Source: VXMT01 sp965204835 (GTDB lineage: Bacteria; Chloroflexota; Dehalococcoidia; UBA2979). From it: a stretch of 64,000 nucleotides of DNA. Under the pieces are notes generated by a model. The model was not told the origin of the DNA, did not search any database, and saw nothing but the letters and a program-made list of their open reading frames with translations. This document shows positions 10,475 through 18,792 of the stretch, piece after piece. A program made the position numbers and the translations under genes. The stretch spans positions 248,001 through 312,000 of the forward strand of contig OZ242017.1 in the NCBI GenBank assembly GCA_965204835.1. The letters run 5' to 3'. The first letter of the stretch is position 1; each line of letters opens with the position of its first letter.

Positions 10475-11752
10475 ATGAGCATGGTGGCGGACTTGAGCAC
10501 GACGCTCGCGGAGGCGGACCCGGCGGTAGCCGCGTCGATAGCGCGCGAGGAGGGCCGGCAGCGTACGACGCTCGAGATGATCGCCTCCGAGAACTTCACC
10601 TCGCAGGCCGTCCTCGAAGCCGTCGGCAGCGTGCTCACCAACAAGTACGCCGAAGGACTCCCCGGCCGCCGTTACTACGGCGGCTGCGACTTTGTGGACG
10701 AGGTCGAGTCGCTCGCCATCGAGCGCGCCCAGACGCTCTTCGGTGCCGACCACGCGAACGTGCAGCCGCACTCCGGGGCGCAGGCGAACATGGCCGTGTA
10801 CTTCGCCGTGCTCAAGCCCGGCGACACCGTCATGGGCATGCGGCTGGACCAGGGCGGCCACCTCACCCACGGCAGCCACGTCAACTTCAGCGGCCGCCTC
10901 TTCGAGTTCGTCTCCTACGGCGTCGACCGCGAGAGCGAGACCATCGACTACGAGGAGATGGCGCGCCTTGCCGAGGAGCACCGTCCGAAGCTCATCGTCA
11001 CCGGCGCGACGGCGTACCCACGCCTCATCGACTTCCAGCGCGCCCGCGAGATCGCCGACAGCATCGGCGCGATGCACATGGCCGACATGGCGCACATCGC
11101 AGGCCTCGTCGCCGCCGGCGTCCACCCCACCCCCGTGGGCCACGCCCAGCTCATCACCAGCTCGACGCACAAGACGCTGCGCGGCCCGCGCGGCGGCCTC
11201 GTGCTCTGCGACGCCGACTACGCCCGCCAGGTCGACCGCGGTGTCTTCCCCGTCGCGCAGGGCGGCCCGCTCATGCACGTCATCGCCGGCAAGGCCGTGG
11301 CGCTCGGCGAGGCCTCGAACGACGCGTTCCGGGCCTACTCGCAGCAGACGGTCGAGAACGCCCGCGCGCTCGGCGAGACCCTCGTCGACGCCGGGCTGCG
11401 CGTGGTCAGCGGCGGGACGGACAACCACCTCCTGCTCGTCGACGTCACCACGAAGGGGCTCACGGGGCAGAGCGCGGAGGACGCGCTGGCGCGCGCGGGC
11501 ATCGTCGTCAACAAGAACGCGATCCCGTACGACGAGCTGCCCCCGGCGACCGCCTCGGGCATCCGCATCGGCACCCCCGCCCTCACCTCGCGCGGCCTCG
11601 AGTCCGACGAGATCCGGCGCGTCGGCGAGCTGATCGCGCGCGTCCTCGACGCCCCCGAGGACGACGACGTGGCGGAGTCCGCGCGCGCCGACGTGCTGGC
11701 CCTGTGCGACGCGTTCCCCGCGCCGGGCGTGCCGGCGGCAATGGCCGGATAG
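10475..11752 (+). CDS. glyA: Serine hydroxymethyltransferase
   Basis: This 425-residue PLP enzyme converts serine and tetrahydrofolate to glycine and methylene-THF. Signatures include LEMIASENFTS, LTNKYAEGLPGRRYYGG, VQPHSGAQAN, and the PLP lysine in SSTHKTLRGPRGG. An AAGGGG Shine-Dalgarno precedes ATG 10475; reading the same frame further upstream would only add arginine-rich, unconserved residues. A small gene pair follows four bases after the stop and may be read through from here. Confidence 0.98.
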   Translation: MSMVADLSTTLAEADPAVAASIAREEGRQRTTLEMIASENFTSQAVLEAVGSVLTNKYAEGLPGRRYYGGCDFVDEVESLAIERAQTLFGADHANVQPHSGAQANMAVYFAVLKPGDTVMGMRLDQGGHLTHGSHVNFSGRLFEFVSYGVDRESETIDYEEMARLAEEHRPKLIVTGATAYPRLIDFQRAREIADSIGAMHMADMAHIAGLVAAGVHPTPVGHAQLITSSTHKTLRGPRGGLVLCDADYARQVDRGVFPVAQGGPLMHVIAGKAVALGEASNDAFRAYSQQTVENARALGETLVDAGLRVVSGGTDNHLLLVDVTTKGLTGQSAEDALARAGIVVNKNAIPYDELPPATASGIRIGTPALTSRGLESDEIRRVGELIARVLDAPEDDDVAESARADVLALCDAFPAPGVPAAMAG

Positions 11753-11756
11753 AGCC

Positions 11757-12029
11757 ATGACAGCTACTCGGCGCTCCGCCGAGGAGACGGCCCGCCTCGG
11801 CGACAAGATCTACGAACGCGATATCCGCTCGCAAGTAGAGGACGCCCACGACGGGGCGTTCGTGGCGATCGACGTGGAGAGCGGGCACTGGGCGATGGGC
11901 GACAGCGAATTGTCTGCCGCGGACCTCCTGCGCTCGCGACAGCCTGACGCAATCGACGTCTGGCTCCTGAGGGTCGGCTACCGCGTGGTTGCCAGTATCG
12001 GGGGCGGCGCTCCGCAGAGGAGCCGATGA
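11757..12029 (+). CDS. Small conserved protein paired with an aspartic protease
   Basis: This 90-residue acidic protein contains IYERDIRSQVEDAHDGAFV, AIDVESGHWAMGDSELSAAD and RQPDAIDVWLLRVGYR. I recognise this as a small uncharacterised family often found directly before clan AA aspartic proteases. It starts four bases after glyA and overlaps the next gene by four bases (ATGA), indicating coupled translation. There is no signal peptide. Its role is unknown; an antitoxin, inhibitor or substrate of the partner protease are all possible. Confidence 0.7.
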   Translation: MTATRRSAEETARLGDKIYERDIRSQVEDAHDGAFVAIDVESGHWAMGDSELSAADLLRSRQPDAIDVWLLRVGYRVVASIGGGAPQRSR

Positions 12030-12397
12030 TCGAGGGCGCTGTGAACGGTGCCCTGCAGGCGATGGTTCGCCTTCCGCTTCGCGGTCCCACCGGCCGGGAT
12101 CTGGAGGTGGAGGCCGTGGTGGACACGGGCTTCGACCGCTTCCTGACTCTGCCCCCGAGGGTCGTGGCCGAGTTGGGTTTGACGTTCGCAGGCGTCAACC
12201 TCGTGCAGCTGGCGGATGGCAGCGAAGCTGCCCTCGACGGGTACGCGGTCACGGTGCTGTGGGATAGCCGGCCTCGGCGCGTCGTCGCGTACGTGTCGGA
12301 CTCCGCGCCGCTGGTGGGGATGGCTCTGCTCGCCGGCCACAGGCTGTGCGTCGATATCGAAGCTGGTGGGCGACTCACCATCGAGGCCACGGCATAG
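12026..12397 (+). CDS. Clan AA (retropepsin-like) aspartic protease
   Basis: This 123-residue protein has the single-domain retropepsin fold pattern: EAVVDTGFDRFLTLPPRVV, where DTG is the catalytic triad motif, and a late GMALLAGHRL segment typical of the second psi-loop. Such proteins must dimerise to form an active site. They lack secretion signals, so it should act in the cytoplasm. Its four-base overlap with the preceding small gene marks a two-gene module. Substrates are unknown. Confidence 0.8.
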   Translation: MIEGAVNGALQAMVRLPLRGPTGRDLEVEAVVDTGFDRFLTLPPRVVAELGLTFAGVNLVQLADGSEAALDGYAVTVLWDSRPRRVVAYVSDSAPLVGMALLAGHRLCVDIEAGGRLTIEATA

Positions 12398-12420
12398 CGG
12401 CCGACCCGCTGATCGACGCG

Positions 12421-12449
12421 GGAAACCGTACGCCTCGCTGCGACGTATT
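12421..12449 (+). promoter_or_regulatory. ECF-sigma-like promoter candidate
   Basis: GGAAACC (12421-12427) and CGTATT (12444-12449) have the look of an extracytoplasmic-function sigma promoter (GGAAC-type -35, CGT-type -10, 16-base spacer from the end of GGAAACC). It lies about 145 bases before a cluster that encodes anti-sigma-like membrane proteins. The gap 12398-12592 holds no convincing gene. Confidence 0.35.
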
Positions 12450-12592
12450 CTTGGGTGGAGGGTGAAGGTGCCCGCTACCCGCAGCGCCACGTTGATTGCC
12501 ACCCTCGCGACGGTCGAGTGGGCTCCGCTGCGTGTGCGGCTCGGCCGTGCCGCGGGCGACAGGATCGCCTCGCCGTGGATGGATGACGCGCC

Positions 12593-13999
12593 ATGAGCCC
12601 CGAGGAGCGCGAGAAGCGACCGCGCGTGCTGCGCGCTGCGGCCATCGCGGCGTCACTGGTCGTCGTTGCTGCGCTGAGCGGCCTGATGGGCGCGTGCCTG
12701 GGCGGCGGCGACCCCGCTGTCGTCCCCGAGGTTACCCCGGAGCGCGGAGGCGCGTGGCCTCCTCCGCCACGGCGCGTGGTGAGCGCCGACGGCGGGGAGG
12801 TCGTGATCGAGCTGCGCGTCTGGCAACACATCGATGATCCCATGGATGTCTGGGTCCATGGACGCCCGCTGGGCGGGGACTGGGAGACGCCCGGCCCGGT
12901 GCGCTTCCCGCTCGCCGAAACGCCCCCTGAATATGCCAGGGCGTTAGGGGACTACCACCGCGACCTCACCGTCGGAGGGGTCGATCTTCGCCTGTTCCAG
13001 TTACGGCGCGCGCCGGAGCGCATCTTCGTGAGCGTCTGCGTGACGCCTTGCCCCACACGGGGGTCGACGCCCAGGGAACCCGATCCACGGGGCGAAGTTC
13101 CGCCGTGGGAACTCTGGCCGTGGCAGCAACCCGCGTGGATCCCGCTGGGGATGATCCCGCTGTCATTCGACGACGGCCGCAGCGCGCTGGGCCGCCACCG
13201 CTACTCCCTGGTCGACAGTGAGTCAGGCGACTACGGCTACAGCAACCTCACCCTCGCCGTGCCCGTGGGCAACCCGGAGTTGGCGGCGGATCGCGTGCAC
13301 CTGCTGGCGCTTCGCGACGTCCTTGCGGGGACGGCGGAGCTGAACTGGAGCGCGGGGACGCCCACGAGCGAATGGGAAGGCGTGCGGCTCACGGGGCGGC
13401 CTCCACGAGTGGCGGCGCTCAACCTGGCGGACCGCGGACTCGACGGCGAAATCTGGGGGTGGCTCGGCGACCTCACGGAACTGAAGGAGTTGCGGCTCGA
13501 CGGGAACCAGCTCACGGGTACGGTCCCGTCGAAGCTGGCCCGGCTGACGGGGCTCACGCAGCTCGGCCTGGCCGGCAACGCACTGCAGGGCTGTATACCG
13601 CCGCCGCTGCGCGACACGACCTACCACGATCTTGCGCCGCTCGCGCTGCCCGACTGCGACCCTCCCACTCTCGTCTTCGGAGACACCAGCACCGCCCCAG
13701 TTGACACACCGTCGCTTGACGGAGGGACGTACCGCTGGGGGGTGCGCTGGTTCGGGGTCATGGACCTCCCGACCGGCCTGGAATTCCAGATCTTCGCGCC
13801 CGATGGAGGCAATGGGCGCATATATGTGGTAGTGGCGTTCGGCAGGGGCAACTGGCTCTCGCTGTACTCCAACGCGACAGAAAACGCGCGGAGCCACTAC
13901 GCAGAAGATGATCCGGCCCGCTTCGCGATCCTCGAGCAGATCGCGGCATCTGTGTGGGTCACGGAAGCCGACGACCGTGGTGAGTGGGTGTGGCCGTGA
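12593..13999 (+). CDS. LRR membrane or lipoprotein, paralogue 1 (anti-sigma domain lost)
   Basis: This 468-residue protein begins MSPEEREKRP like its two downstream paralogues, but jumps straight to the membrane segment (about 12-36) and lacks their 60-residue N-terminal domain. The hydrophobic stretch ends LMGAC, so it may have become a lipoprotein signal, though the lipobox is imperfect. Outside the membrane come a beta-rich region with VIELRVWQHIDDP and a CVTPC pair, leucine-rich repeats at about 272-345 (LNLADRGLDGEIWGWLGDLT, LRLDGNQLTGTVP), and a conserved C-terminus ending GEWVWP. Function is unknown. Confidence 0.75.
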   Translation: MSPEEREKRPRVLRAAAIAASLVVVAALSGLMGACLGGGDPAVVPEVTPERGGAWPPPPRRVVSADGGEVVIELRVWQHIDDPMDVWVHGRPLGGDWETPGPVRFPLAETPPEYARALGDYHRDLTVGGVDLRLFQLRRAPERIFVSVCVTPCPTRGSTPREPDPRGEVPPWELWPWQQPAWIPLGMIPLSFDDGRSALGRHRYSLVDSESGDYGYSNLTLAVPVGNPELAADRVHLLALRDVLAGTAELNWSAGTPTSEWEGVRLTGRPPRVAALNLADRGLDGEIWGWLGDLTELKELRLDGNQLTGTVPSKLARLTGLTQLGLAGNALQGCIPPPLRDTTYHDLAPLALPDCDPPTLVFGDTSTAPVDTPSLDGGTYRWGVRWFGVMDLPTGLEFQIFAPDGGNGRIYVVVAFGRGNWLSLYSNATENARSHYAEDDPARFAILEQIAASVWVTEADDRGEWVWP

Positions 14000-14042
14000 G
14001 CGGGCGTGCGGGGTCTGGGTCGCTGTGGATGGATGACGCGCC

Positions 14043-15626
14043 ATGAGCCCCGAGGAGCGCGAGGAACTCCTCGCTGCGCATGCGCTTGGTGCACTGCCCG
14101 GCCCGGAGGCCGCCGAGGTCGAGGCACTGGTTCGCCGCGACCCGGGGGCCGCCGAGCGGCTCGCGGCCTACCGCGAGATCGCCGATCTGGATCCCGCCGT
14201 GGCGGAGCGCATGCTGCGATCCGCGAGGCGGATGCGTCAGTCGGGACGACGCCGGTTTCTCGTGCGGCGAGCCGCTGTCATCACAGCGTCGCTCGTCGTT
14301 GTCGCCGTGCTCGGAGTGCTCATTGGCGTCCGCCTCGGTGGCGGCGATGACAGCGCTCCAGTTCCCGCTCCAATCCCCGAAGTCAAGAAATGGCCTCCGC
14401 CCCCACCTGCGGGACACGCCGCAGATTACAGCGTCGACGCACAAGAGGTCATGATCGAGCTGCGCGTCTGGCAGAACGTCGACGACCCACGGGATGTGTG
14501 GGTCCGCGCGCACGCGCCGTCCGCAGGTGGGGAAGCACCGGACCCGGTGCCCTTCCCGCTCGATGAAGAGCACCCTGAATCTGTCAAGCGGGGAGGGCAT
14601 GACTATCGCGACCTCACCGTCGCGGGCGTCGAATTACGCCTGGTGCAGCGCATCAGTGCGCCGGAGCGCATCTTCGTGCGCGCCTGCCCGACACCGTGTT
14701 TCTCTGCCTTGGATCCACGTGGCGAGGTTCCCGTGTGGGAGTGGTGGCCATGGCAGATATCGTCGAGGCACCCCCTGGGCATGATCGCGCTGCCGCTCGA
14801 CCACGGGCACAGCGAGTTCAACGGCGCTCGTTACCGCTACGGCGACAGCGCCATCGCAGTGCCCGTTGGCAATCCAGAGCTGGAAGCAGACCGCGAGTAC
14901 CTGCTCGCCCTCCGCGACGCGCTGGCCGGGACGGCGGAACTGAACTGGAGCGCCAGCACGCCCACCAGCGAGTGGGAGGGCGTGCGACTGACGGGATGGC
15001 CGCCGCGGGTGACGGGGCTCGACCTGGCGGATCGAGGCCTCGACGGCGAGATATGGGGCTGGCTGGGCGACCTCACTGATCTGACGGAGCTACGGCTCGA
15101 CGGGAACCGGCTCACGGGCAGGGTACCGTCGAAGCTCGCCAGACTGACAGGTCTGAGAGTGGTGGGCCTGGCGGGGAACGCGCTTGAGGGCTGCGTGCCG
15201 CCCGCGCTCCGCGGCGCCAGGTATCACGATCTCGCCCGGCTCGGTCTCGCCGACTGCGATCCTCCCACGCGCATCCTTATTAGCGAGGGCCCGCCCGGTG
15301 ACTACCCGCTCCTGAGCGAAGGCAGCTACCGCTGGCAGTACAGGGACAACAGCCCGATCCATGCAGTCCTGGACCTGCCACCCGGTCAGGAGTTCCACGT
15401 CTATCTGCATGGGACTCTGACTGACATTGTGCCTCCACCCCTTGACCGTGTACGGGTGGCGTTCGGCCAGGAAAACTGGCTCGGCCTGCACCGCCCGAAC
15501 GGTCTCGAATCAGGACGGAGCCACTACGCGGAGGATGACCCGGCCATCTTCGCGATCCTTGAGCAGATAGCAGCCTCCGTCTGGGTCACGGTTGGCGATG
15601 ACCGTGGCGAGTGGGTGTGGCCGTGA
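14043..15626 (+). CDS. LRR membrane protein with RskA-like anti-sigma N-terminus, paralogue 2
   Basis: This 527-residue protein has a cytoplasmic N-terminus (1-60) resembling the start of RskA-type anti-sigma factors: LLAAHALGALPGPEAAEVEA. No zinc-finger Cys/His set is visible. A single membrane helix follows at 77-98. The outer part has the RVWQNVDDP region, a Cys pair (CPTPC), leucine-rich repeats at about 322-390 with plant-like GxIP/GxVP spacing, and the family C-terminus GRSHYAEDDPA...GEWVWP. It could pass an outside signal to a sigma factor, but no sigma gene is adjacent. The 43 bases before the ATG are repeated before paralogue 3. Confidence 0.75.
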   Translation: MSPEEREELLAAHALGALPGPEAAEVEALVRRDPGAAERLAAYREIADLDPAVAERMLRSARRMRQSGRRRFLVRRAAVITASLVVVAVLGVLIGVRLGGGDDSAPVPAPIPEVKKWPPPPPAGHAADYSVDAQEVMIELRVWQNVDDPRDVWVRAHAPSAGGEAPDPVPFPLDEEHPESVKRGGHDYRDLTVAGVELRLVQRISAPERIFVRACPTPCFSALDPRGEVPVWEWWPWQISSRHPLGMIALPLDHGHSEFNGARYRYGDSAIAVPVGNPELEADREYLLALRDALAGTAELNWSASTPTSEWEGVRLTGWPPRVTGLDLADRGLDGEIWGWLGDLTDLTELRLDGNRLTGRVPSKLARLTGLRVVGLAGNALEGCVPPALRGARYHDLARLGLADCDPPTRILISEGPPGDYPLLSEGSYRWQYRDNSPIHAVLDLPPGQEFHVYLHGTLTDIVPPPLDRVRVAFGQENWLGLHRPNGLESGRSHYAEDDPAIFAILEQIAASVWVTVGDDRGEWVWP

Positions 15627-15669
15627 GCCGGCGCGCGGGGCCTGGGTCGCTGTGGATGGACGACGCGCC

Positions 15670-17370
15670 ATGAGCCCCGATGAGCGTGAGGAACTCCTCG
15701 CTGCGCATGCGCTCGGTGCTCTGCCCGGCCCGGAGGCCGCCGAGGTCGAGGCACTGGTTCGCCACGACCCGGGGGCCGCCGAACAAGTCGCGGTCTACCG
15801 CGAGATTGCCGACCTGATCGGCGTCGACACACCCGTGCGGCCGGTAGACCCTGCCCTGTTGGAGCGCATGCTGCGATCGGCGAGACGGATCCAGCAGTCA
15901 AAGAGGCGGCGGTTCCCCGCACTGCGCGCAGCGGCCATGGGAGTGTCGCTCGTCGTCGTCGCCGTGCTCGGCGGTCTCGTCGGCGCCCGTCTCGACGGCG
16001 GTGGCACCGACCCAGTTGTGGTTCCCGAGGTAACGCCCGAGCTGGGCGGCGCGTGGCCGCCTCCGCCACAGAGCACGGTGAGCGCCGACGGTAGGGAGGT
16101 CGTGATCGAGCTGCGCGTGTGGCAGCACGTCGAGGATCCGCGGGACGTGTGGATCCAGGCGCGCCCGCAGGGCGGGAGCTGGGAGACGCCCGCCCCAGTG
16201 CGCTTCCCGCTCGACGAGACTGATGGCAGGGAGTTCGCGCTATGGCAGTTCCACTCGTTCCGAGACCTCGCCCTCGAGGGCGCCGAACTACGTCTGTGGC
16301 AGCGCTATCGCGCTCCGGAACGGATCTACGTGCGCGCGTGCCTCACCCCGTGCTCGAAGCGCGACGCACGCTTCCCTGATCTGGCCGCTCGCTTTGCCGA
16401 AACCGACTGGCGACGCGACCGCGGGGTGGAAGAGTACTGGCCCTGGCAGAACTTCCACTGGAGTCCGCTCGGGATGATCCCGCTAATGCTCGACGAGGGG
16501 CGCAGCGAATTCAGCGGCGGGGGCTACCGCTACGGCGACCTTGCGGTTGCAGTCCCAGTGGGCAATCCGGGGCTCGCGGCGGACCGCGAGTACCTGCTGG
16601 CGCTCCGCGATGCGCTCGCCGGGACGGCGACGCTGAACTGGAGCGCAAGCACGCCAACGAGCGAGTGGGAGGGCGTGCGGCTGACCGGGTGGCCACGACG
16701 GGTGGTGGGCGTCGACCTCGCGGACCGTGGCCTCGACGGCGAGATATGGGGCTGGATGGGCGACCTCAACGAGCTGACCGAGCTGCGGCTCGACGGGAAC
16801 CATCTCAAGGGTACGGTCCCATCGAAGCTGGCCAAGCTCGCAAAGCTGACGTATCTGGGGCTGGCCGGAAACGAGCTTGCAGGGTGCATATCGCCCCCGT
16901 TGCGTAACGTTGCGTTCCACGATCTCGCGCGGCTCGGCCTGCCCGACTGCAAGCCTCCCATCGTCGTCTTCGAGGACAGCCGCGACACCGGACGCGAAGG
17001 GATACAGCCCGGAAGCGCGACCTACCGCCTGAGTCTCCAGGGTGGCGATTATCTAGTCTTCGATTTCCCTGGCGGTCGGAAGCTCACGATGTCCCGGCAG
17101 GGGAGTCCGTTCGAAGAGGATGACCACGGCGCTCTCACGAAGTGCCCGCCCTGTCACGCTGAGCATGTCATCTCGCTGTACGGCGGTTTGGTGGTGAAGG
17201 CCGGCCAGGGGAACTGGCTCCTCCTGGATGACTGGTCCGGTATCGAGATCGGACGGAGCCACTACGAAGAAGATGCCCCTGCCCTCTCCACCCTCTTCGA
17301 ACAGGTCGCGGCCTCGGTCTGGCGGCACAGGAGTGGCGACGACGACCGCGGCGAGTGGGTGTGGCCGTGA
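15670..17370 (+). CDS. LRR membrane protein with RskA-like anti-sigma N-terminus, paralogue 3
   Basis: This 566-residue protein is the longest of the three tandem copies. ATG 15670 matches the start context of copy 2 almost base for base (GACGCGCCATGAGCCCCGA). The N-terminal 60 residues are nearly identical to copy 2. It has a membrane helix near residues 93-115, the RVWQHVEDP region, leucine-rich repeats (VDLADRGLDGEIWGWMGDLN, LRLDGNHLKGTVP), an extra insertion before the end with two CxxC-like cysteines (KCPPC), and the common GEWVWP terminus. The outer domains have diverged more than the N-terminus, which suggests different ligands. Confidence 0.75.
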   Translation: MSPDEREELLAAHALGALPGPEAAEVEALVRHDPGAAEQVAVYREIADLIGVDTPVRPVDPALLERMLRSARRIQQSKRRRFPALRAAAMGVSLVVVAVLGGLVGARLDGGGTDPVVVPEVTPELGGAWPPPPQSTVSADGREVVIELRVWQHVEDPRDVWIQARPQGGSWETPAPVRFPLDETDGREFALWQFHSFRDLALEGAELRLWQRYRAPERIYVRACLTPCSKRDARFPDLAARFAETDWRRDRGVEEYWPWQNFHWSPLGMIPLMLDEGRSEFSGGGYRYGDLAVAVPVGNPGLAADREYLLALRDALAGTATLNWSASTPTSEWEGVRLTGWPRRVVGVDLADRGLDGEIWGWMGDLNELTELRLDGNHLKGTVPSKLAKLAKLTYLGLAGNELAGCISPPLRNVAFHDLARLGLPDCKPPIVVFEDSRDTGREGIQPGSATYRLSLQGGDYLVFDFPGGRKLTMSRQGSPFEEDDHGALTKCPPCHAEHVISLYGGLVVKAGQGNWLLLDDWSGIEIGRSHYEEDAPALSTLFEQVAASVWRHRSGDDDRGEWVWP

Positions 17371-17390
17371 GCGGGCGCGTGGCGTCAGGG

Positions 17391-17418
17391 TTGCCCGTCG
17401 ATCGGGGCGACTTATACT
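17391..17418 (+). promoter_or_regulatory. Promoter of rpsF
   Basis: TTGCCC (17391-17396) and TATACT (17413-17418) are spaced by 16 bases. The transcript would carry a leader of about 145 bases before the TTG start of rpsF. Confidence 0.6.
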
Positions 17419-17459
17419 TGCGTGCGCGCGTGGGGTGCGCCCATCATCGATGTGGGTTC

Positions 17460-17497
17460 GGCCGCCGCTGAGCCGGCGGCCGTTGCTTCAACGGCCG
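17460..17497 (+). promoter_or_regulatory. rpsF leader with two mutually exclusive hairpins
   Basis: GGCCGCCG (17460-17467) pairs with CGGCGGCC (17474-17481) around a six-base loop. CGGCCGTTG (17477-17485) pairs with CAACGGCCG (17489-17497) around CTT. The arms share 17477-17481, so only one hairpin can form. S6-S18 autoregulation through the rpsF leader is known in several phyla; assignment to that class is inferred from position. Confidence 0.5.
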
Positions 17498-17570
17498 ATA
17501 ACCTCGCGAACGTGATGGAGTCGGTCGGGTCAGCGGGCCCGTGGGCTGGACAGCCCGGCGAAGGAGACGC

Positions 17571-18233
17571 TTGAACGAGTACGAACTGCTGTACGTGATC
17601 AGCCCTCGTCTGTCGGCCGAGGATGTTGACGCCATGGTCGAGCGGGTCGGGGGCCTCATCGAGGGCGTCGGCGGCTCCGTCTCCATGGTCGACAACTGGG
17701 GCCGCCGGCGTCTCGCCTACCCCATCCGCCACCACTTCGAAGGCACCTACGTCCTCTCCTACGTCAACCTCCCGGGCGAGCGCGCCGCAGAGTTCGAGCG
17801 CGCCCTCAACATCAACGAGGACATCCTGCGCCACCTGCTCATCTCCGGCGTGATCCCCGGCTACGAGGGTCCCCCCGAGCAGGAGGTCGACATGCGCCGC
17901 CCCGCGGGTGGCCGCTCCTTCGCCGACCGGCCCCCCGCCGAGGCCTCGGGCGACGCACCCCCGGCGGATGCGCCCCCGGCGGATGCACCGGCCGAGGGTG
18001 GCGAGGCGGCGCCCGCCGAGGCACCCGCTGCCGAGGCGCCCGCACCGGAGGCGCCGGGCGCCGAAACCGAAGCCCCGGCCGAGCCCGCCGAGGCACCCGC
18101 CGCCGAGGCACCGAGCCCCGAGACCGAGGCGCCCGCCACCGAGGCGCCGGCCCCCGAGACCGAGGCTGCCGCCGACGGTGCGGCGTCCGAGGAGACCGAG
18201 GCGCCCCCGGCCGCCGTCGCCGGCGCAGAATGA
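17571..18233 (+). CDS. rpsF: 30S ribosomal protein S6 with a long Ala/Pro/Glu tail
   Basis: S6 binds the central domain of 16S rRNA with S18. The core (NEYELLYVISPRLSAEDVD ... NWGRRRLAYPIRHHFEGTYVL) occupies about the first 95 residues. It is followed by a tail of about 125 residues built from PPADAP, EAPA and ETEAP repeats, so the protein has 220 residues against a usual 95-135. TTG 17571 is chosen because AAGGAG (17561-17566) sits four bases upstream and the S6 consensus starts there. ssb and rpsR follow, as in many bacteria, but rplI is elsewhere in this window. Confidence 0.95.
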   Translation: MNEYELLYVISPRLSAEDVDAMVERVGGLIEGVGGSVSMVDNWGRRRLAYPIRHHFEGTYVLSYVNLPGERAAEFERALNINEDILRHLLISGVIPGYEGPPEQEVDMRRPAGGRSFADRPPAEASGDAPPADAPPADAPAEGGEAAPAEAPAAEAPAPEAPGAETEAPAEPAEAPAAEAPSPETEAPATEAPAPETEAAADGAASEETEAPPAAVAGAE

Positions 18234-18327
18234 TCCGCGGGCCCCGGTTGCGCACGCCGGACGCGGGCGCGTTACAGTACGCACGGATCGCAAACCACTC
18301 CCCACTGCACCATGGGGGAAGTGCGCC

Positions 18328-18747
18328 ATGTTGAACAAAGTCATGATCATCGGGAACCTGGGCGCGGACCCGGAGATGCGCTACACGGCCAACGGCAGCG
18401 CCGTCACCGAGTTCCGCGTCGCCTCGAACCGCCGCTTCACCACGCGTGACGGCGAGGCCCGCGACGAGACCGAGTGGTTCCGCGTCGTGACCTGGAACCG
18501 CCTCGCCGAGATCTGCAGCCAGTACCTGTCCAAGGGACGCCAGGTCTACGTCGAGGGCCGGCTCCGCACCCGCTCCTGGGAGGGTCAGGACGGGGTCACG
18601 CGCTACACGACGGAAGTCATTGCCGAGGAGGTCAAGTTCCTCGGTGGCCGGCAGGATGCCGCGCCGTTCGGGCGCGAGGGCGCACCGGCGCTGGCCGTGG
18701 GGGCGGACGCCGAGGGCGATCTGGAGCCCGACGACCTGCCGTTCTAG
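18328..18747 (+). CDS. ssb: Single-stranded DNA-binding protein
   Basis: This 139-residue SSB coats single-stranded DNA during replication, repair and recombination. The OB fold begins MLNKVMIIGNLGADPEMRYT and includes TEWFRVVTWNRLAEICSQYL and GRQVYVEGRLRTRSW. The C-terminal acidic tip EPDDLPF is the standard docking peptide for SSB partners. The linker is unusually short. A 94-base gap after rpsF holds a possible -10 (TACAGT, 18273-18278), so ssb may have its own promoter. rpsR follows after 45 bases. Confidence 0.97.
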   Translation: MLNKVMIIGNLGADPEMRYTANGSAVTEFRVASNRRFTTRDGEARDETEWFRVVTWNRLAEICSQYLSKGRQVYVEGRLRTRSWEGQDGVTRYTTEVIAEEVKFLGGRQDAAPFGREGAPALAVGADAEGDLEPDDLPF

Positions 18748-18792
18748 GCTGAAGACTGAGCCGCCGGCGGGGGCCGGCGCGGGGAGGACCCT

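Noticed and set aside
12462..12598. Remnant of a sigma factor gene before the LRR cluster
   Set aside because: An open frame ending WMDDAP runs up to the ATG, but it shows no sigma-70 region 2 or 4 motif.
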